Origin: Achromobacter insuavis
GTDB lineage: Bacteria; Pseudomonadota; Gammaproteobacteria; Burkholderiales; Burkholderiaceae_B
Assembly: GCF_902859645.1 (NCBI RefSeq)
Contig: NZ_CADIJR010000001.1
Location: 186,001 to 250,000 of the forward strand
Direction of reading: 5' to 3'
Length of the DNA stretch: 64,000 nt
The position numbers and the translations under genes were made by a program. Position 1 is the first letter of the stretch; the number at the start of each line of letters is the position of its first letter. Below, one piece after another: positions 32,421 to 42,976 of the stretch. Below the pieces are notes generated by a model. That model worked only from the letters and a program-made list of their open reading frames with translations. It was not told where the DNA came from and made no database searches.

Positions 32421-33902
32421 TCAGGGCTCCTGGAGGGCGGGGGTGGAGGCGGCGAAGCTGGCGCGCAGGTCGCCGTTGCGGGGCAGCCAGCGGCCGGCGC
32501 GGTCGCCGGTGGGTTGGCCGTGGCGGTAGGACAGGACGCCGTTGACCCAGACGGCCTCGATGCCGGCGGCGGTCTGGACGGGGGCGGCGAAGGTGGCGCG
32601 GTCGATGACGGTGGCGGGGTCGAACAGCACCAGGTCGGCGTGGAAGCCCGTGCGCACCAGGCCGCGTTCGGCCAGGCCGAAGCGGGCGGCGGACAGGCCG
32701 GTCATCTTGTGGACGGCCTCGGGCAGCGGGAACAGGCCGACGTCGCGGCTGTAGTGGCCGAGCACGCGCGGGAAGGCGCCCCACAGGCGCGGGTGCGGCA
32801 TGGGATCGTTGGGCAGGCCGTCGGAGCCGACCATGGTGAGCCGGTTCGACAGCACGCGGCGCACGTCGTCCTCGTGCATGTTGTGGTACACGGCGCCGGC
32901 CGGTTGCAGGCGCTTCGCCGCTTCCAGTAGCGTCACGCCCCAGTCGGCGGCGATGGCGGACAGTTTGCGGCGGGCCTGTTCGGGGTGCGGCACCGACCAG
33001 GTGATGTCGATGTCGAATTCGTCGGTGACCTGCTTGAGGTCGAGCGTGGACGAGCTGGCCGAGTACGGATAGCAGTCGCAGCCCACGTGCTGCATGCGGC
33101 CGGCGTTCTCCAGCTTGAACAGCACTTCCTTGGTGCGGCCCCAGTTGCCGGCGCCGGCGCACTTCAGGTGCGACACCACCACCGGCACGCGGGCGTGCAG
33201 GGCGATGTCGAAGGCTTCCTGCATGGCTTCCAGGATGGCGGCGAATTCCGAGCGCAGGTGGGTGGTGTAGAGCGCGCCGAATTCGTCCAGGACTTCGGCC
33301 AGCAGCTTGACCTCGGCGGTGTCGGCCTCGATCGCCGAGCCGTAGGCCAGGCCGGTGCTCAGGCCGATGGCGCCATGGGCCAGGGCTTCGCGCAGCTGCT
33401 CGCGCATGGCCAGCACCTCGTCGCGCGTGGCACTGCGGTCGAGGCGGTCCATGTGGTTGTTGCGCAGGGCGGTGTGGCCGACCAGCGCGGCCACGTTCAC
33501 GGCGGGATGCGCGGCCTCGATGGCGCGGGTGTAGTCGGCGAAGGTCGGGTAGGCGAAGTCGTCGCGCTGGCCCAGCAGGTTCATCGGGTCGGGCGGCTCG
33601 CCGCGCAGCGAGACCGGCGAGGCGCTGATGCCGCAGTTGCCCACCACCACCGTGGTCACGCCCTGCGACAGCTTGGGCAGCATGCCGGGGGTGCGGATGA
33701 CGTTGGTGTCGTCGTGGGTGTGGACGTCGATGAAGCCGGGCGCGAGCGCCAGGCCGGCGCCGTTGATGATCTGCCCCGCCGGCTGGCCGGACAGGTCGCC
33801 GATCGCCGCGATGCGGCCGCCGGAGAGCGCGACGTCGGCGGTGTATTCGGCGCCGCCCGAGCCGTCGAGCACGCGGACATTGCCGATGAGGGTGTCGTAC
33901 AT
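32421..33902 (-). CDS. N-acyl-D-amino-acid deacylase (D-aminoacylase)
   Basis: A 493-residue zinc amidohydrolase that releases D-amino acids from N-acyl-D-amino acids. The metal site HTHDD is at 61-65, and the D-aminoacylase-specific cysteine is C90 in VGNCGIS. YTTHLRSE and VVSHLKCAGAGNWGR carry further histidine ligands; DGLPNDPMPHPRLWG has the catalytic Asp. Length fits characterised Alcaligenes enzymes (about 480-500). It sits between the RpiR regulator and the RidA-family gene. Whether it prefers acyl-D-Glu, -Asp or neutral substrates cannot be read from the sequence. Confidence 0.92.
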   Translation of the reverse strand: MYDTLIGNVRVLDGSGGAEYTADVALSGGRIAAIGDLSGQPAGQIINGAGLALAPGFIDVHTHDDTNVIRTPGMLPKLSQGVTTVVVGNCGISASPVSLRGEPPDPMNLLGQRDDFAYPTFADYTRAIEAAHPAVNVAALVGHTALRNNHMDRLDRSATRDEVLAMREQLREALAHGAIGLSTGLAYGSAIEADTAEVKLLAEVLDEFGALYTTHLRSEFAAILEAMQEAFDIALHARVPVVVSHLKCAGAGNWGRTKEVLFKLENAGRMQHVGCDCYPYSASSSTLDLKQVTDEFDIDITWSVPHPEQARRKLSAIAADWGVTLLEAAKRLQPAGAVYHNMHEDDVRRVLSNRLTMVGSDGLPNDPMPHPRLWGAFPRVLGHYSRDVGLFPLPEAVHKMTGLSAARFGLAERGLVRTGFHADLVLFDPATVIDRATFAAPVQTAAGIEAVWVNGVLSYRHGQPTGDRAGRWLPRNGDLRASFAASTPALQEP

Positions 33903-33916
33903 CTTGATTTCCAGGT

Positions 33917-34789
33917 TCAGTCGCCCAGCGGCAGCCGGTTGGGGCCGCCGCGGTGTTCGTCCAGCGCCAGCTTGATGCGGCGCAGGCGTTCGCGGTTCTC
34001 TTCTTGGTTCAGCATCGCCAGCTCGGTCGACAGCAGGTCGATCGCCAGCATCATGGCGTAGCGCGAGGCCGAGGGCTTGTAGATGAAGTCGGTTTCGTCG
34101 GTGCGGATCGGCAGCACCACGTCGGCCAGCTTGGCCAGTTCCGAGGTGGCGTCGGTGACGGCGACGATGCGGGCGCGGTACTGCTTGACGATGCGCGCCG
34201 CGCCGACGATTTCGGGCGTCAGGCCCGAGGCCGACAGGATCACCACGGCATCGCGCTCGTCGAGCGTGGCGGCCACCATGCGCAGCAGCACGGCGTCGCT
34301 GTAGACCGCGATCGGATAGCCCAGGCGCACCAGGCGCGATTGCACTTCCTGCGCCAGCACGGCCGAGGCGCCGCCCATGCCGAACACGTAGACCATGCGG
34401 GCGCCGTCGACGATGGCGGCGGCGGCCTCGAACAGCGGCTCGGTGAAGGTCGGCAGGTGGGCGCGCAGCGTGCTTTCGATGTCGGCGTAGATGCGCGCGT
34501 AGAACGTGCTTTCCTCGGCCGGCGTGCCCTGGTCCAGGAAGCGGCTGCCCACGGTGCTGGCCTGCGCCAGCTTCATCTTCAGGTCGCGGGTGTCGTCGCA
34601 GCCCACGGTGCGGGCAAAGCGCGAGATGGTGGCGATGCTGACGCCGGCCTTGGCCGCCAGCTGGTCCACGGTGGCGCTGGCGCTCCAGATGATGTTGTCC
34701 AGGATGGCGTCGGCGACCTTGCGCTCGGTCACGCTCAGGTCGTCCCGGCGGCTGCGTATCTGGAAGACGATGTCGCGGATGATGTTCAT
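33917..34789 (-). CDS. RpiR/MurR-family transcriptional regulator with SIS domain
   Basis: A 290-residue regulator. An N-terminal helix-turn-helix of the RpiR type (residues 1-77; AKAGVSIATISRFARTVGC) is followed by a SIS sugar-isomerase-like sensor (about 125-260; VYVFGMGGASAVLAQEVQSRL, VVILSASGLTPE). RpiR proteins usually sense phosphosugars, amino sugars or muropeptide parts. I start at 34789 (MNIIRD), where homology begins. Its place between transporter and deacylase genes makes it the likely local regulator; dyad sites at 41836-41890 are candidate targets. Confidence 0.9.
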   Translation of the reverse strand: MNIIRDIVFQIRSRRDDLSVTERKVADAILDNIIWSASATVDQLAAKAGVSIATISRFARTVGCDDTRDLKMKLAQASTVGSRFLDQGTPAEESTFYARIYADIESTLRAHLPTFTEPLFEAAAAIVDGARMVYVFGMGGASAVLAQEVQSRLVRLGYPIAVYSDAVLLRMVAATLDERDAVVILSASGLTPEIVGAARIVKQYRARIVAVTDATSELAKLADVVLPIRTDETDFIYKPSASRYAMMLAIDLLSTELAMLNQEENRERLRRIKLALDEHRGGPNRLPLGD

Positions 34790-34820
34790 GTGGTGTTCCT
34801 GGATCGATGCGGGCGGGGCG

Positions 34821-35818
<998 letters not shown>

Positions 35819-35822
<4 letters not shown>

Positions 35823-36826
35823 AGCGGGGTCACCTTGATGCAGCGGGCGCGGTGCTGGTCCTGCACCGCCACCAGTTCGGGCACGTCGCGGCGGCAGCTG
35901 TCGTCGGCCTGCGCGCAGCGCGGCGCGAAGGTGCAGCCGGCCGGCAGCGACAGCACGCTCGGCACGTTGCCCGGGATGGCGCGCAGGCGCTCGCCCGAGG
36001 CCAGCAGCGCCGCGGTCGGCAGACAGGACAGCAGGCCGCGGGTGTAAGGATGGGTGGGCTTTTCGAACAGGTCGTAGACGCCGGCGTCCTCGACCACGCG
36101 GCCGGCGTACATCACCGCCACGCGATGCGCGATCTCGGCCACCACGCCCAGGTTGTGGGTGATGAACAGGATGCTCATGTTCATCTCGGCCTGCAGCCGG
36201 CGCAGCAGGTCCAGGATCTGGGCCTGCACCGTCACGTCCAGCGCGGTGGTGGGTTCGTCGGCGATCAGCACGGCCGGATTGCAGGCCAGCGCCAGGGCGA
36301 TCATGACGCGCTGGCGCATGCCGCCGGACATCTGGTGCGGATACTCGTTGACGCGCCGGTCGGCCGCAGGGATCTCGACGCGGTCGAGCATGTCGCGGGC
36401 GCGTTTCATGGCCGCCGCGTGCGAGCCGCCCTCGTGCTGCAGCACGGCCTCGGCGATCTGGTCGCCCACCGTGTACAGCGGGTTCAGGCTGGTCATCGGC
36501 TCCTGGAAGATCATGGCGATCTCGGCGCCGCGGATGCGGCGCAGCGTGGCCGGCGAGGCGTGGGCCAGGTCGTGTTCCTGGCCGCGGCGGTCGCGGAAAC
36601 GGATCTTGCCCGCTTCGATGCGGCCGGCCGGCTTGGGCAGCAGGCCCATGATGGACAGGCTGGTGACGGACTTGCCGGAGCCGGATTCGCCGACGATGGC
36701 CAGCGTTTCGCCGCGGGCCAGGTCGAAGGTGACGCCGTCGACCGATTTGGCGACGCCGTCGCGGCTGTGGAACCAGGTCTTCAGGCCTTCCACCGACAGC
36801 ACGATGTCTCGGGTGCTTGCGGTCAT
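35819..36826 (-). CDS. Oligopeptide/dipeptide ABC transporter ATP-binding protein (DppD-like)
   Basis: A 335-residue ABC ATPase. Walker A GESGSGKS, signature [15 protein letters not shown], Walker [14 protein letters not shown], and a C-terminal Cys cluster ([15 protein letters not shown]). It pairs with the DppF-like ATPase, whose start overlaps its stop by 4 nt (ATGA). It follows the DppC-like permease by 2 nt. Confidence 0.94.
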
Positions 36827-36828
36827 GA

Positions 36829-37698
36829 TTACAGCTCCTTGCGCAGGCGCGGATCGAGCACGTCGCGCAGGCCGTCGCCGACCAGTTGCAGCGACAGCAC
36901 CGACAGGACGATGGCGATGCCAGGGAAGATCATGATCCAGTCGGCCGAGCCCATGTATTGCTGGCCGGCGTTGATCATGGTGCCCCAGGTGGGGATGTCG
37001 GGCGAGACGCCCACGCCGAGGAACGACAGGCCGGCTTCGGCCAGGATCGCGTAGGCGAAGATGAAGGTGCCCTGCACCAGGATCGGCGACAGCAGGTTGC
37101 GCAGCACGTGCACGGTGACGATGCGCCAGGTCGACACGCCCAGCGCGCGGGCGGCCTCGACGAACGGCAGCTCGCGGATCACCAGGGTCGAGGCGCGCAC
37201 GATGCGGGCCAGGCGCGGCGTGTAGACGATGCCCAGCGCGATCACCACGTTCACCAGCGACGGCCCCAGCGCGGCCACCAGCGAGATCGCCAGCAGGATG
37301 TCGGGGAAGGCCATCATGGCGTCGATCAGGCGCGACACGAACTTGTCGGCCGAGCGGAAGAAGCCGGCGATCAGCCCCAGCGCGATGCCCAGCACGCTGG
37401 ACACGATCACCACCGAGAAGCCGACCAGCAGCGACAGCCGGCCGCCATAGATGACGCGGCTGAACACGTCGCGGCCGAAGTCGTCGGTGCCGAACCAGTG
37501 CACGGCGCCGGGCGCCTTGAGGCGGTTCATGATGGACAGCTTGAACGGGTCGTAGGGGCTGACCCAGGGCGCCAGCAGCGCCGCGGCCACCAGCACGATC
37601 AGCACGATCAGGCTGATCAGCACGGTCTTGCGGGACACCAGCAGGCGCAACACCTGCCAGCGGTCCGCGCCGGCGTTAACGGTAGTTGGATTAGTCAT
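36829..37698 (-). CDS. Dipeptide-type ABC transporter permease (DppC-like)
   Basis: A 289-residue inner-membrane permease with six predicted helices and a BPD_transp_1 domain. Typical parts are [21 protein letters not shown] and the EAA loop [21 protein letters not shown]. The start at 37698 (MTNPTTV) is preferred; an upstream in-frame ATG would run into the REP-like element at 37731-37795. Confidence 0.93.
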   Translation of the reverse strand: MTNPTTVNAGADRWQVLRLLVSRKTVLISLIVLIVLVAAALLAPWVSPYDPFKLSIMNRLKAPGAVHWFGTDDFGRDVFSRVIYGGRLSLLVGFSVVIVSSVLGIALGLIAGFFRSADKFVSRLIDAMMAFPDILLAISLVAALGPSLVNVVIALGIVYTPRLARIVRASTLVIRELPFVEAARALGVSTWRIVTVHVLRNLLSPILVQGTFIFAYAILAEAGLSFLGVGVSPDIPTWGTMINAGQQYMGSADWIMIFPGIAIVLSVLSLQLVGDGLRDVLDPRLRKEL

Positions 37699-37730
37699 TT
37701 CGGTCGTTTCGTTCGCAACACTTCCAAGCG

Positions 37731-37795
37731 GGGCCACCGCGGAGCCGGCTTTGCCGGGCCGCCCGCGGCGCCTCCTTGAGGGGGAGGCGCCGAAG
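37731..37795. repeat. REP-like palindromic element between the two permease genes
   Basis: It contains CCGGC-TTT-GCCGG and a 9-bp stem GGCGCCTCC/GGAGGCGCC with a TTGAGG-type loop. It fills most of the 120-nt gap between two genes of one operon. The CTCCTTGAGGGGGAG core resembles the element at 31938-31997. Such repeats can modulate mRNA stability within operons. Confidence 0.6.
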
Positions 37796-37818
37796 GCGCG
37801 TCGAGGGTGGGTTCATCA

Positions 37819-38760
37819 TCAGTAACGGACGCGCGGATCGACCAGCAGGTACAGCAGATCGATGAACAGGTTGATGAGCACGTAGATGGCCGCGATGATC
37901 AGCAGGGCGCCCTGGATGACGGGATAGTCGCGGCGCAGCACGGCCGACACCACCAGGCTGCCCACGCCCGGCAGGCCGAACACGGTCTCGGTGACGACGG
38001 CGCCGCTGATCAGCAGGGCGGTGGTCAGGCCCAGCACCGTCAGGATCGGGATCAGCGCGTTGCGCACGGCGTGCTTCAGGATCACGCGGGTCTCGGTCAG
38101 GCCCTTGGCGCGCGCGGTGCGCACATAGTCGTCGCGCAGCACGTCCAGCATGCTGGCGCGGATGAAGCGGGTGATCAGCGCCGAGTTCACCAGCCCCAGC
38201 ACCACCGCCGGCAGGATCAGGTGCGACACGCGCGTGGCGAACGAGGCGTCCGGGCCGCCATAGCCCGACACCGGCAGCCAGCCCAGCTTGACGGAGAACA
38301 GCTGCATCAGCAGCAGGCCCAGCCAGAAGCTCGGCACGCTGGAGGTGAACATCGAGAACGACAGCACCGACTGGTCCAGCGTGGTGCCGCGCTTGACCGC
38401 CGACAGGATGCCCACCGGCAACGCGATCAGCGTGGCGATGAACAGCGACATCAGCGTCAGCAGCAGGGTCGGCTCGGCGCGGTCGGCCAGCGCCGCCAGC
38501 ACCGGCTTGTTCATGAAGATGGATTGGCCCAGGTCGCCCTGCGCCAGCTTGCCCAGCCATGACACGTATTGCACGGGCAGGGGGCGATCCAGCCCTAGCT
38601 GGTGTTCCAGCGCGGCGATGTCGGCCTGGCTGGCCTGGGGGCCGAGCATCACGGCGGCGGGGTTGCCGGGCGTGACGCGGATGATGACGAACACGATGGT
38701 CGCGACGATGAACATCACGGCCACCAGCCCGACCAGCCGGTTCAAGAGATAACGCAACAC
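37819..38760 (-). CDS. Dipeptide-type ABC transporter permease (DppB-like)
   Basis: A 313-residue permease with six helices. The start MLRYLLNRLVGLVAVMFIVATIVFVIIRVTPGNP is the classic DppB/OppB N-terminus, and the EAA loop reads YVRTARAKGLTETRVILKHAVRNAL. It lies between the substrate-binding protein and the DppC-like permease. Confidence 0.94.
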   Translation of the reverse strand: MLRYLLNRLVGLVAVMFIVATIVFVIIRVTPGNPAAVMLGPQASQADIAALEHQLGLDRPLPVQYVSWLGKLAQGDLGQSIFMNKPVLAALADRAEPTLLLTLMSLFIATLIALPVGILSAVKRGTTLDQSVLSFSMFTSSVPSFWLGLLLMQLFSVKLGWLPVSGYGGPDASFATRVSHLILPAVVLGLVNSALITRFIRASMLDVLRDDYVRTARAKGLTETRVILKHAVRNALIPILTVLGLTTALLISGAVVTETVFGLPGVGSLVVSAVLRRDYPVIQGALLIIAAIYVLINLFIDLLYLLVDPRVRY

Positions 38761-38807
38761 AGTGGCATCCTAAAGATCGGCGCGCCGACGCGGGCGCTGG
38801 GATGGCG

Positions 38808-38836
38808 GCGGGGCAGGCCGGCTCGGCCCGCCCCGC
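38808..38836. repeat. Stable hairpin after the binding-protein gene
   Basis: GCGGGGC/GCCCCGC encloses GGCCG-GCT-CGGCC with one mismatched pair between them. It starts 9 nt after the binding-protein stop and has no T-run. Hairpins in this position are known to protect the 3' end of binding-protein mRNA, raising its level relative to the permease genes. Confidence 0.6.
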
Positions 38837-38844
38837 GGCGCGGC

Positions 38845-40404
38845 TTACTTCGGCGCCTTCCAGGCGTTCCAGAAGAACGGCCACGGTGCCGGCTTGACGC
38901 CTTGCAGCGACGGCGAACGGGCGGCCTGCGCATTGAAGTCGCCGACCTTCACGAACGGCACTTCGTCATACACGGCCTGCTGCACGTCGGCCCAGCGCTT
39001 GACGCGCTCTTCCTGGGTGCGGGCCTGGTTGAAGGCATCCATCACCTGCGCGCGGCGCGGCGTGTCCCACCAGCCCGGCGCGTCCTTGGACGGGAAGTCG
39101 ATCAGCGCGGGCTCGGGCAGGAACACGCTGTGGGTGATGAAGATGTCCCACACGGCCGGATCCTGGCGGCGCTGCGTCAGCGTGGCCCAGTCCACCACCT
39201 GCATGTCCACCGTGAAGCCGGCGGCCTTCAGGTATTCCGCGGCCACCAGCGCCATCTTGTAGTGGAACTCGTACTGCTGGCTGGTCAGGATGCGGATCTT
39301 CTTGTCGGCCACGTTGGCGCTGTCCAGCAGCTTCTTGGCCGCGGCGGCGTCGCCCTTGTTGTAGACCTTGCCGCCCAGCGACGTGGCCCACGGGTAGCCT
39401 TCCGGATAGAGGTCGCCGTTGAGCTTGTAGAAGTCCTTGTTGCCGAAGGCGGCGTACAGCATGTCCTCTTCGTTCAGCGCCAGCTGCACGGCCTGGCGCA
39501 CCGCCAGGTTGGACATGATGCCCTGCTTGGTGTTGAGCACCAGGCGCGGCCAGCCGAAGGGCTTGAGCATCACCGGGTCGGAGCGGCCGCCCTTGAGCTT
39601 GTCGAGCGCTTCCACCGGCAGCGAGTCGACGTAATCGAACTGGCCCGCGGCGGCGGCTTCGGAGCGGGTGTTGGCGTTGCCGACCGGCACGAAGCGGATC
39701 TCGTCCAGGTATTGCTTGCGCGCGCCGCCGTAGCCGTCGGGCTCGCCTTCGCGCTGCTTGTAGCCCTCGAAACGGGTCAGCTGGATGTACTGGTCCGGCA
39801 CGCGCGCCTTGAGCTGGTAGGGGCCGGTGCCGACGATCTCGGTCAGCACCGGGGCAATCTTGCCCTTGGGCATGATCACGGCGGCGGCGTTGTTCATGGC
39901 CAGCAGCGCGGTCAGCGGCGCGTAGGGCTGCTTGAGCGTGATGCGGATGGTGTTGGCGTCGGGGGCCTCGATGTTGGCGATGACCTTGGCGGCCATCTTG
40001 CCGCGCGTGGCGGTCTCGGTCCAGCGCTTGAGCGAGGCCAGCACGTCCGACGAATCCATCTTGGAGCCGTCATGGAAGGTGATGCCCTGGCGCAGCGCGA
40101 TGGTGTAGACCAGGCCGTCCGGCGTCACATCCGGCATCTTGTCGGCCAGCAGCGGCGTCAGGTTCCACTTGGCGTCGAAGGTGTACAGCGTTTCGAAGAA
40201 GTGCTGGGTCAGGATGCCCACCAGGTCGGCGGTGCTGCTCATCGGGTCGAGCGTCGGCGGCTCGCCGATGGTGGCGACGGAAATCGTGCCTCCCTTGACC
40301 GGCGTGGCACAGAGGGCGGGGGTCGACAATGCGGTCAAGCCAATTGCGCCGGCCGCGAGCAGGCTCTTCAGCCCACCGCCTCGCCGGGAGGTACGGAAGT
40401 TCAT
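38845..40404 (-). CDS. Periplasmic peptide-type ABC transporter substrate-binding protein (DppA-like)
   Basis: A 519-residue SBP_bac_5 family protein. The signal peptide spans residues 1-33 (cut near TPALC-ATP or just before). Mature signatures include GGTISVATIGEPPTLDPM, LADKMPDVTPDGLVYTIALRQGITFHDG and the EIVGTGPYQLK segment. The ligand is set by the whole pocket and cannot be read from motifs; dipeptides, acylated amino acids and muropeptides are all possible. It is the first gene of the transporter set, 143 nt downstream of the PLP deaminase gene. Confidence 0.93.
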   Translation of the reverse strand: MNFRTSRRGGGLKSLLAAGAIGLTALSTPALCATPVKGGTISVATIGEPPTLDPMSSTADLVGILTQHFFETLYTFDAKWNLTPLLADKMPDVTPDGLVYTIALRQGITFHDGSKMDSSDVLASLKRWTETATRGKMAAKVIANIEAPDANTIRITLKQPYAPLTALLAMNNAAAVIMPKGKIAPVLTEIVGTGPYQLKARVPDQYIQLTRFEGYKQREGEPDGYGGARKQYLDEIRFVPVGNANTRSEAAAAGQFDYVDSLPVEALDKLKGGRSDPVMLKPFGWPRLVLNTKQGIMSNLAVRQAVQLALNEEDMLYAAFGNKDFYKLNGDLYPEGYPWATSLGGKVYNKGDAAAAKKLLDSANVADKKIRILTSQQYEFHYKMALVAAEYLKAAGFTVDMQVVDWATLTQRRQDPAVWDIFITHSVFLPEPALIDFPSKDAPGWWDTPRRAQVMDAFNQARTQEERVKRWADVQQAVYDEVPFVKVGDFNAQAARSPSLQGVKPAPWPFFWNAWKAPK

Positions 40405-40547
40405 GATTCTCTCTCCAGAGGGTCAAAAACAGGTTGTCGCGTAATTCGGAAAAGGCGCCGGGTGCCCGAGTGCTGTCTTGCCCCCCCGGGACGTGGGGCT
40501 TGTTCGTATCGCAAGGGAGCCGCGCGCGGGGCGCGCGGGTGCGGCGG

Positions 40548-41819
40548 TCAGAAGAAGGTGTCGGCCACGTCGATGACGCGGTACTGCTCGTCCACCAGCA
40601 GCACCTGGCGCCACTTGTCGAACGTCAGGCAGGGGTGGGAGATGTCGAAAGCGATCATGTCGCCGACCTGGATGTCGTCCGCGTCGCCGATCTGCATGAA
40701 GGCGTGCTGGTCCATCATGGCGGTGAGTTTCCAGTGCGCCGGCGCGGCGCCGGGAGCGCCGTCCTGGCCGGGGCGATGGCGCAGCGACGGCGTCGGCAGG
40801 CCCGCATCGAAGGCGGCGTCGCGCTTGCCCAGGGCCACGATGGCGCGGCCCGGCTCCGGCAGCGACTGCACGTAGGCCCAGACCTGCAGCGCGGGCTGCA
40901 GGCCCGGCTCCATCTTGTGGGCCACCGGGTTGTGGGCGTTGATGCGCTCGGCGGCCGAGCGGTAGACGCCGACGTCGTGCGACAGGTAACAGCCCGGACG
41001 CAGCACGATTTCCAGCGGCGCGCCGATGTCCAGTTGCGAGAATTCCTCGGCCACCACGTCGAACCAGGCCGAACCGGCGCCGGAGATCAGGGCGGGGCCG
41101 TGCTTGCGCAGGCGGCCGGCGGTCGCCAGGCCGCGCAGCGCGTCGGTGGCGCGGCGCAGGAAGGCGCGGATCGCGCTTTCCTCCTGCAGCACGCCTTCGT
41201 AGACTTCGATGCCGGCCAGCGCCAGGCCGGGCCAGCGGCCGATTTCCTCGACCACGGCCTGCAATTGCGCGTCGTCGCGCACGCCGGTGCGGCCGCCGTT
41301 CGGGCCCAGTTCGATCAGCACCGGCAGCACCAGGCCCTGCTCGCCGAAATAGCGGCCCAGCTGGGCGGCGTTGGCGGCCGAGTCGACGATGCAGAAATAG
41401 GTGAATGCCGGATCGCGCAGCAGGTTGGCGATCAGCGCCATGTTGGCGCGGCCGACCAGCTGGTTGGCCATCAGCACCCGGCGGATGCCGTGGTTGTAGG
41501 CCGCCACCACCTGCGGCGCCGTGGCCAGGGTGATGCCCCAGGCGCCGTTGTCGATCTGGCGCTGGAACAGCGCCGGGCTCATGGTGGTCTTGCCGTGCGG
41601 CGCCAGCTTGACGCGGTACGCCTCCATGAAGCGCTGCATCCATTGCAGGTTGTGGCGCACGCGGGCCTCGTACAGCACCGCCACCGGCAGGCTGACGTCC
41701 TCGGCCAGCAGGTTCCAGTTCAGCGCCGCCACGTCGGCGTTGGTACAGGAGGCGGGAAACGCGCCCAGGCCCTTGCCGTTGACGTCCAGGGGGGCTGCGG
41801 TGATCGAGGATTGGGGCAT
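40548..41819 (-). CDS. PLP-dependent D-amino-acid deaminase / D-serine dehydratase-like (DSD1 type)
   Basis: A 423-residue fold-type III PLP enzyme. The N-terminal alanine-racemase-like barrel has the Schiff-base lysine K77 in LAPHGKTTMSP. The C-terminal D-serine dehydratase-like domain has the zinc pair H395/C397 (FDISHPC). Relatives dehydrate or deaminate D-serine/D-threonine or cleave D-3-hydroxy amino acids. An in-frame ATG at 41870 exists, but it falls between two operator-like repeats, so 41819 (MPQSS) is preferred. It is the most upstream minus-strand gene of the D-amino-acid block. Confidence 0.87.
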   Translation of the reverse strand: MPQSSITAAPLDVNGKGLGAFPASCTNADVAALNWNLLAEDVSLPVAVLYEARVRHNLQWMQRFMEAYRVKLAPHGKTTMSPALFQRQIDNGAWGITLATAPQVVAAYNHGIRRVLMANQLVGRANMALIANLLRDPAFTYFCIVDSAANAAQLGRYFGEQGLVLPVLIELGPNGGRTGVRDDAQLQAVVEEIGRWPGLALAGIEVYEGVLQEESAIRAFLRRATDALRGLATAGRLRKHGPALISGAGSAWFDVVAEEFSQLDIGAPLEIVLRPGCYLSHDVGVYRSAAERINAHNPVAHKMEPGLQPALQVWAYVQSLPEPGRAIVALGKRDAAFDAGLPTPSLRHRPGQDGAPGAAPAHWKLTAMMDQHAFMQIGDADDIQVGDMIAFDISHPCLTFDKWRQVLLVDEQYRVIDVADTFF

Positions 41820-41835
41820 GGCGGGCGCTCGTGGC

Positions 41836-41890
41836 TGGAAAATATTTACGTCAAATCCGTTTTTTTTCATTATCGTGAAAGAAATTTACA
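41836..41890. promoter_or_regulatory. Operator-like repeats in the deaminase/amidase divergent promoter
   Basis: Two 15-bp sites, TGGAAAATATTTACG (41836) and TGAAAGAAATTTACA (41876), match at 11 of 15 positions and start exactly 40 bp apart, about four helical turns. Each has an imperfect TGxAA/TTTxC dyad. A third dyad, TTTCA-N6-TGAAA (41865-41880), overlaps the second site. The surroundings are AT-rich. This layout suits a dimeric regulator; the RpiR protein at 33917-34789 is the obvious candidate. Confidence 0.45.
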
Positions 41891-42049
41891 AGCGGGAGTT
41901 GGGAGTTACCCGTAGTCGGCGCTTGCCGTGGCGGTCGGCGGCCGTCGCCCGCCAGGCGATCCGGCAGGCCGCTGCCCTCTCGCGGCCATTGGCGCGACAA
42001 TAGGAAATCCGCGGCGCTGCCTGTTTGCCGCCCCACACAAGGAAGAGTC

Positions 42050-42841
42050 ATGCTGAAAGTCGCTTTGGGCCAGTTCGCCGTCAGCCGCGTCTGGGAAGAA
42101 AACGCCCAGGTCTGCGTCGATCTCATGGCGCGCGCCCGCGAGGGCGGCGCCGGCCTGCTGGTGCTGCCCGAGGGCATCCTGGCGCGCGACATCACCGACC
42201 CGCAGATCGTGCTGAAGGCCGCCCAGCCGCTGGACGGCCCCTTCATGACGCGCCTGCTCGAAGCCAGCCGCGGCTCGTCGCTGGCCACCATGATGTGCGT
42301 GCACGTGCCGACCGGCGACGGCCGGGTCTGGAACACCCTGGTCACGCTGCAGGACGGCCGCATCGTGTCGCAGTACCGTAAGCTGCACCTGTACGACGCC
42401 TTCACCATGAAGGAATCCACCAACGTCACGCCCGGCAACGACATTCCGCCGCTGCTGGAGATCGGCGGCCTGAAGGTCGGCCTGATGACCTGCTACGACG
42501 TGCGTTTCCCCGAGCTGGCCCGGCGCCTGGCGCTGGACGGCGCCGACCTGCTGGCGCTGCCGGCGGCCTGGGTGCGCGGTCCGTTGAAGGAAAAACACTG
42601 GGAAGTGCTGGTGACGGCGCGCGCGCTGGAAAACACCTGCTATGTCGCCGCCACCGGCGAGTGCGGCGAACGCAATATCGGCTGCAGCATGGTGGTGGAT
42701 CCGCTGGGCGTGGTCACCGCCCAGGCCGGCGAGGCCCCGGCGCTGGTGTTCGCCGACATCGATCCCGAGCGCCTGGCGCATGCCCGCAAGGTGCTGCCGG
42801 TGCTGGCCAACCGCCGTTTTTCCACGCCGGAACTGGCCTGA
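42050..42841 (+). CDS. Carbon-nitrogen hydrolase (nitrilase family, deaminated-glutathione-amidase-like)
   Basis: A 263-residue nitrilase-superfamily amidase. The catalytic triad is complete: E41 (VLPEGIL), K111 (QYRKLHLYD) and C148 (MTCYDVRFPE). Length and SMVVDPLGVV fit the Nit/YbeM/YafV group that hydrolyses omega-amides of 2-oxo acids or deaminated glutathione. It is divergent from the D-amino-acid deaminase across 230 bp and may share its operators. A keto-acid omega-amidase role downstream of a D-amino-acid deaminase would be consistent, but is inference. Confidence 0.88.
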   Translation: MLKVALGQFAVSRVWEENAQVCVDLMARAREGGAGLLVLPEGILARDITDPQIVLKAAQPLDGPFMTRLLEASRGSSLATMMCVHVPTGDGRVWNTLVTLQDGRIVSQYRKLHLYDAFTMKESTNVTPGNDIPPLLEIGGLKVGLMTCYDVRFPELARRLALDGADLLALPAAWVRGPLKEKHWEVLVTARALENTCYVAATGECGERNIGCSMVVDPLGVVTAQAGEAPALVFADIDPERLAHARKVLPVLANRRFSTPELA

Positions 42842-42976
42842 GGCGCGGGTTTTCCGAGCGGGCGGCGGGCGGGGCCGCCCGCGTCGGCTTCCGGTCCGGT
42901 CGACGGGGGCGCGGGGCGGCCGGACATGTTGTAATACTGGCTTGATTTTCTTGCCGTCTTCCCTCATCTGCTGCCA

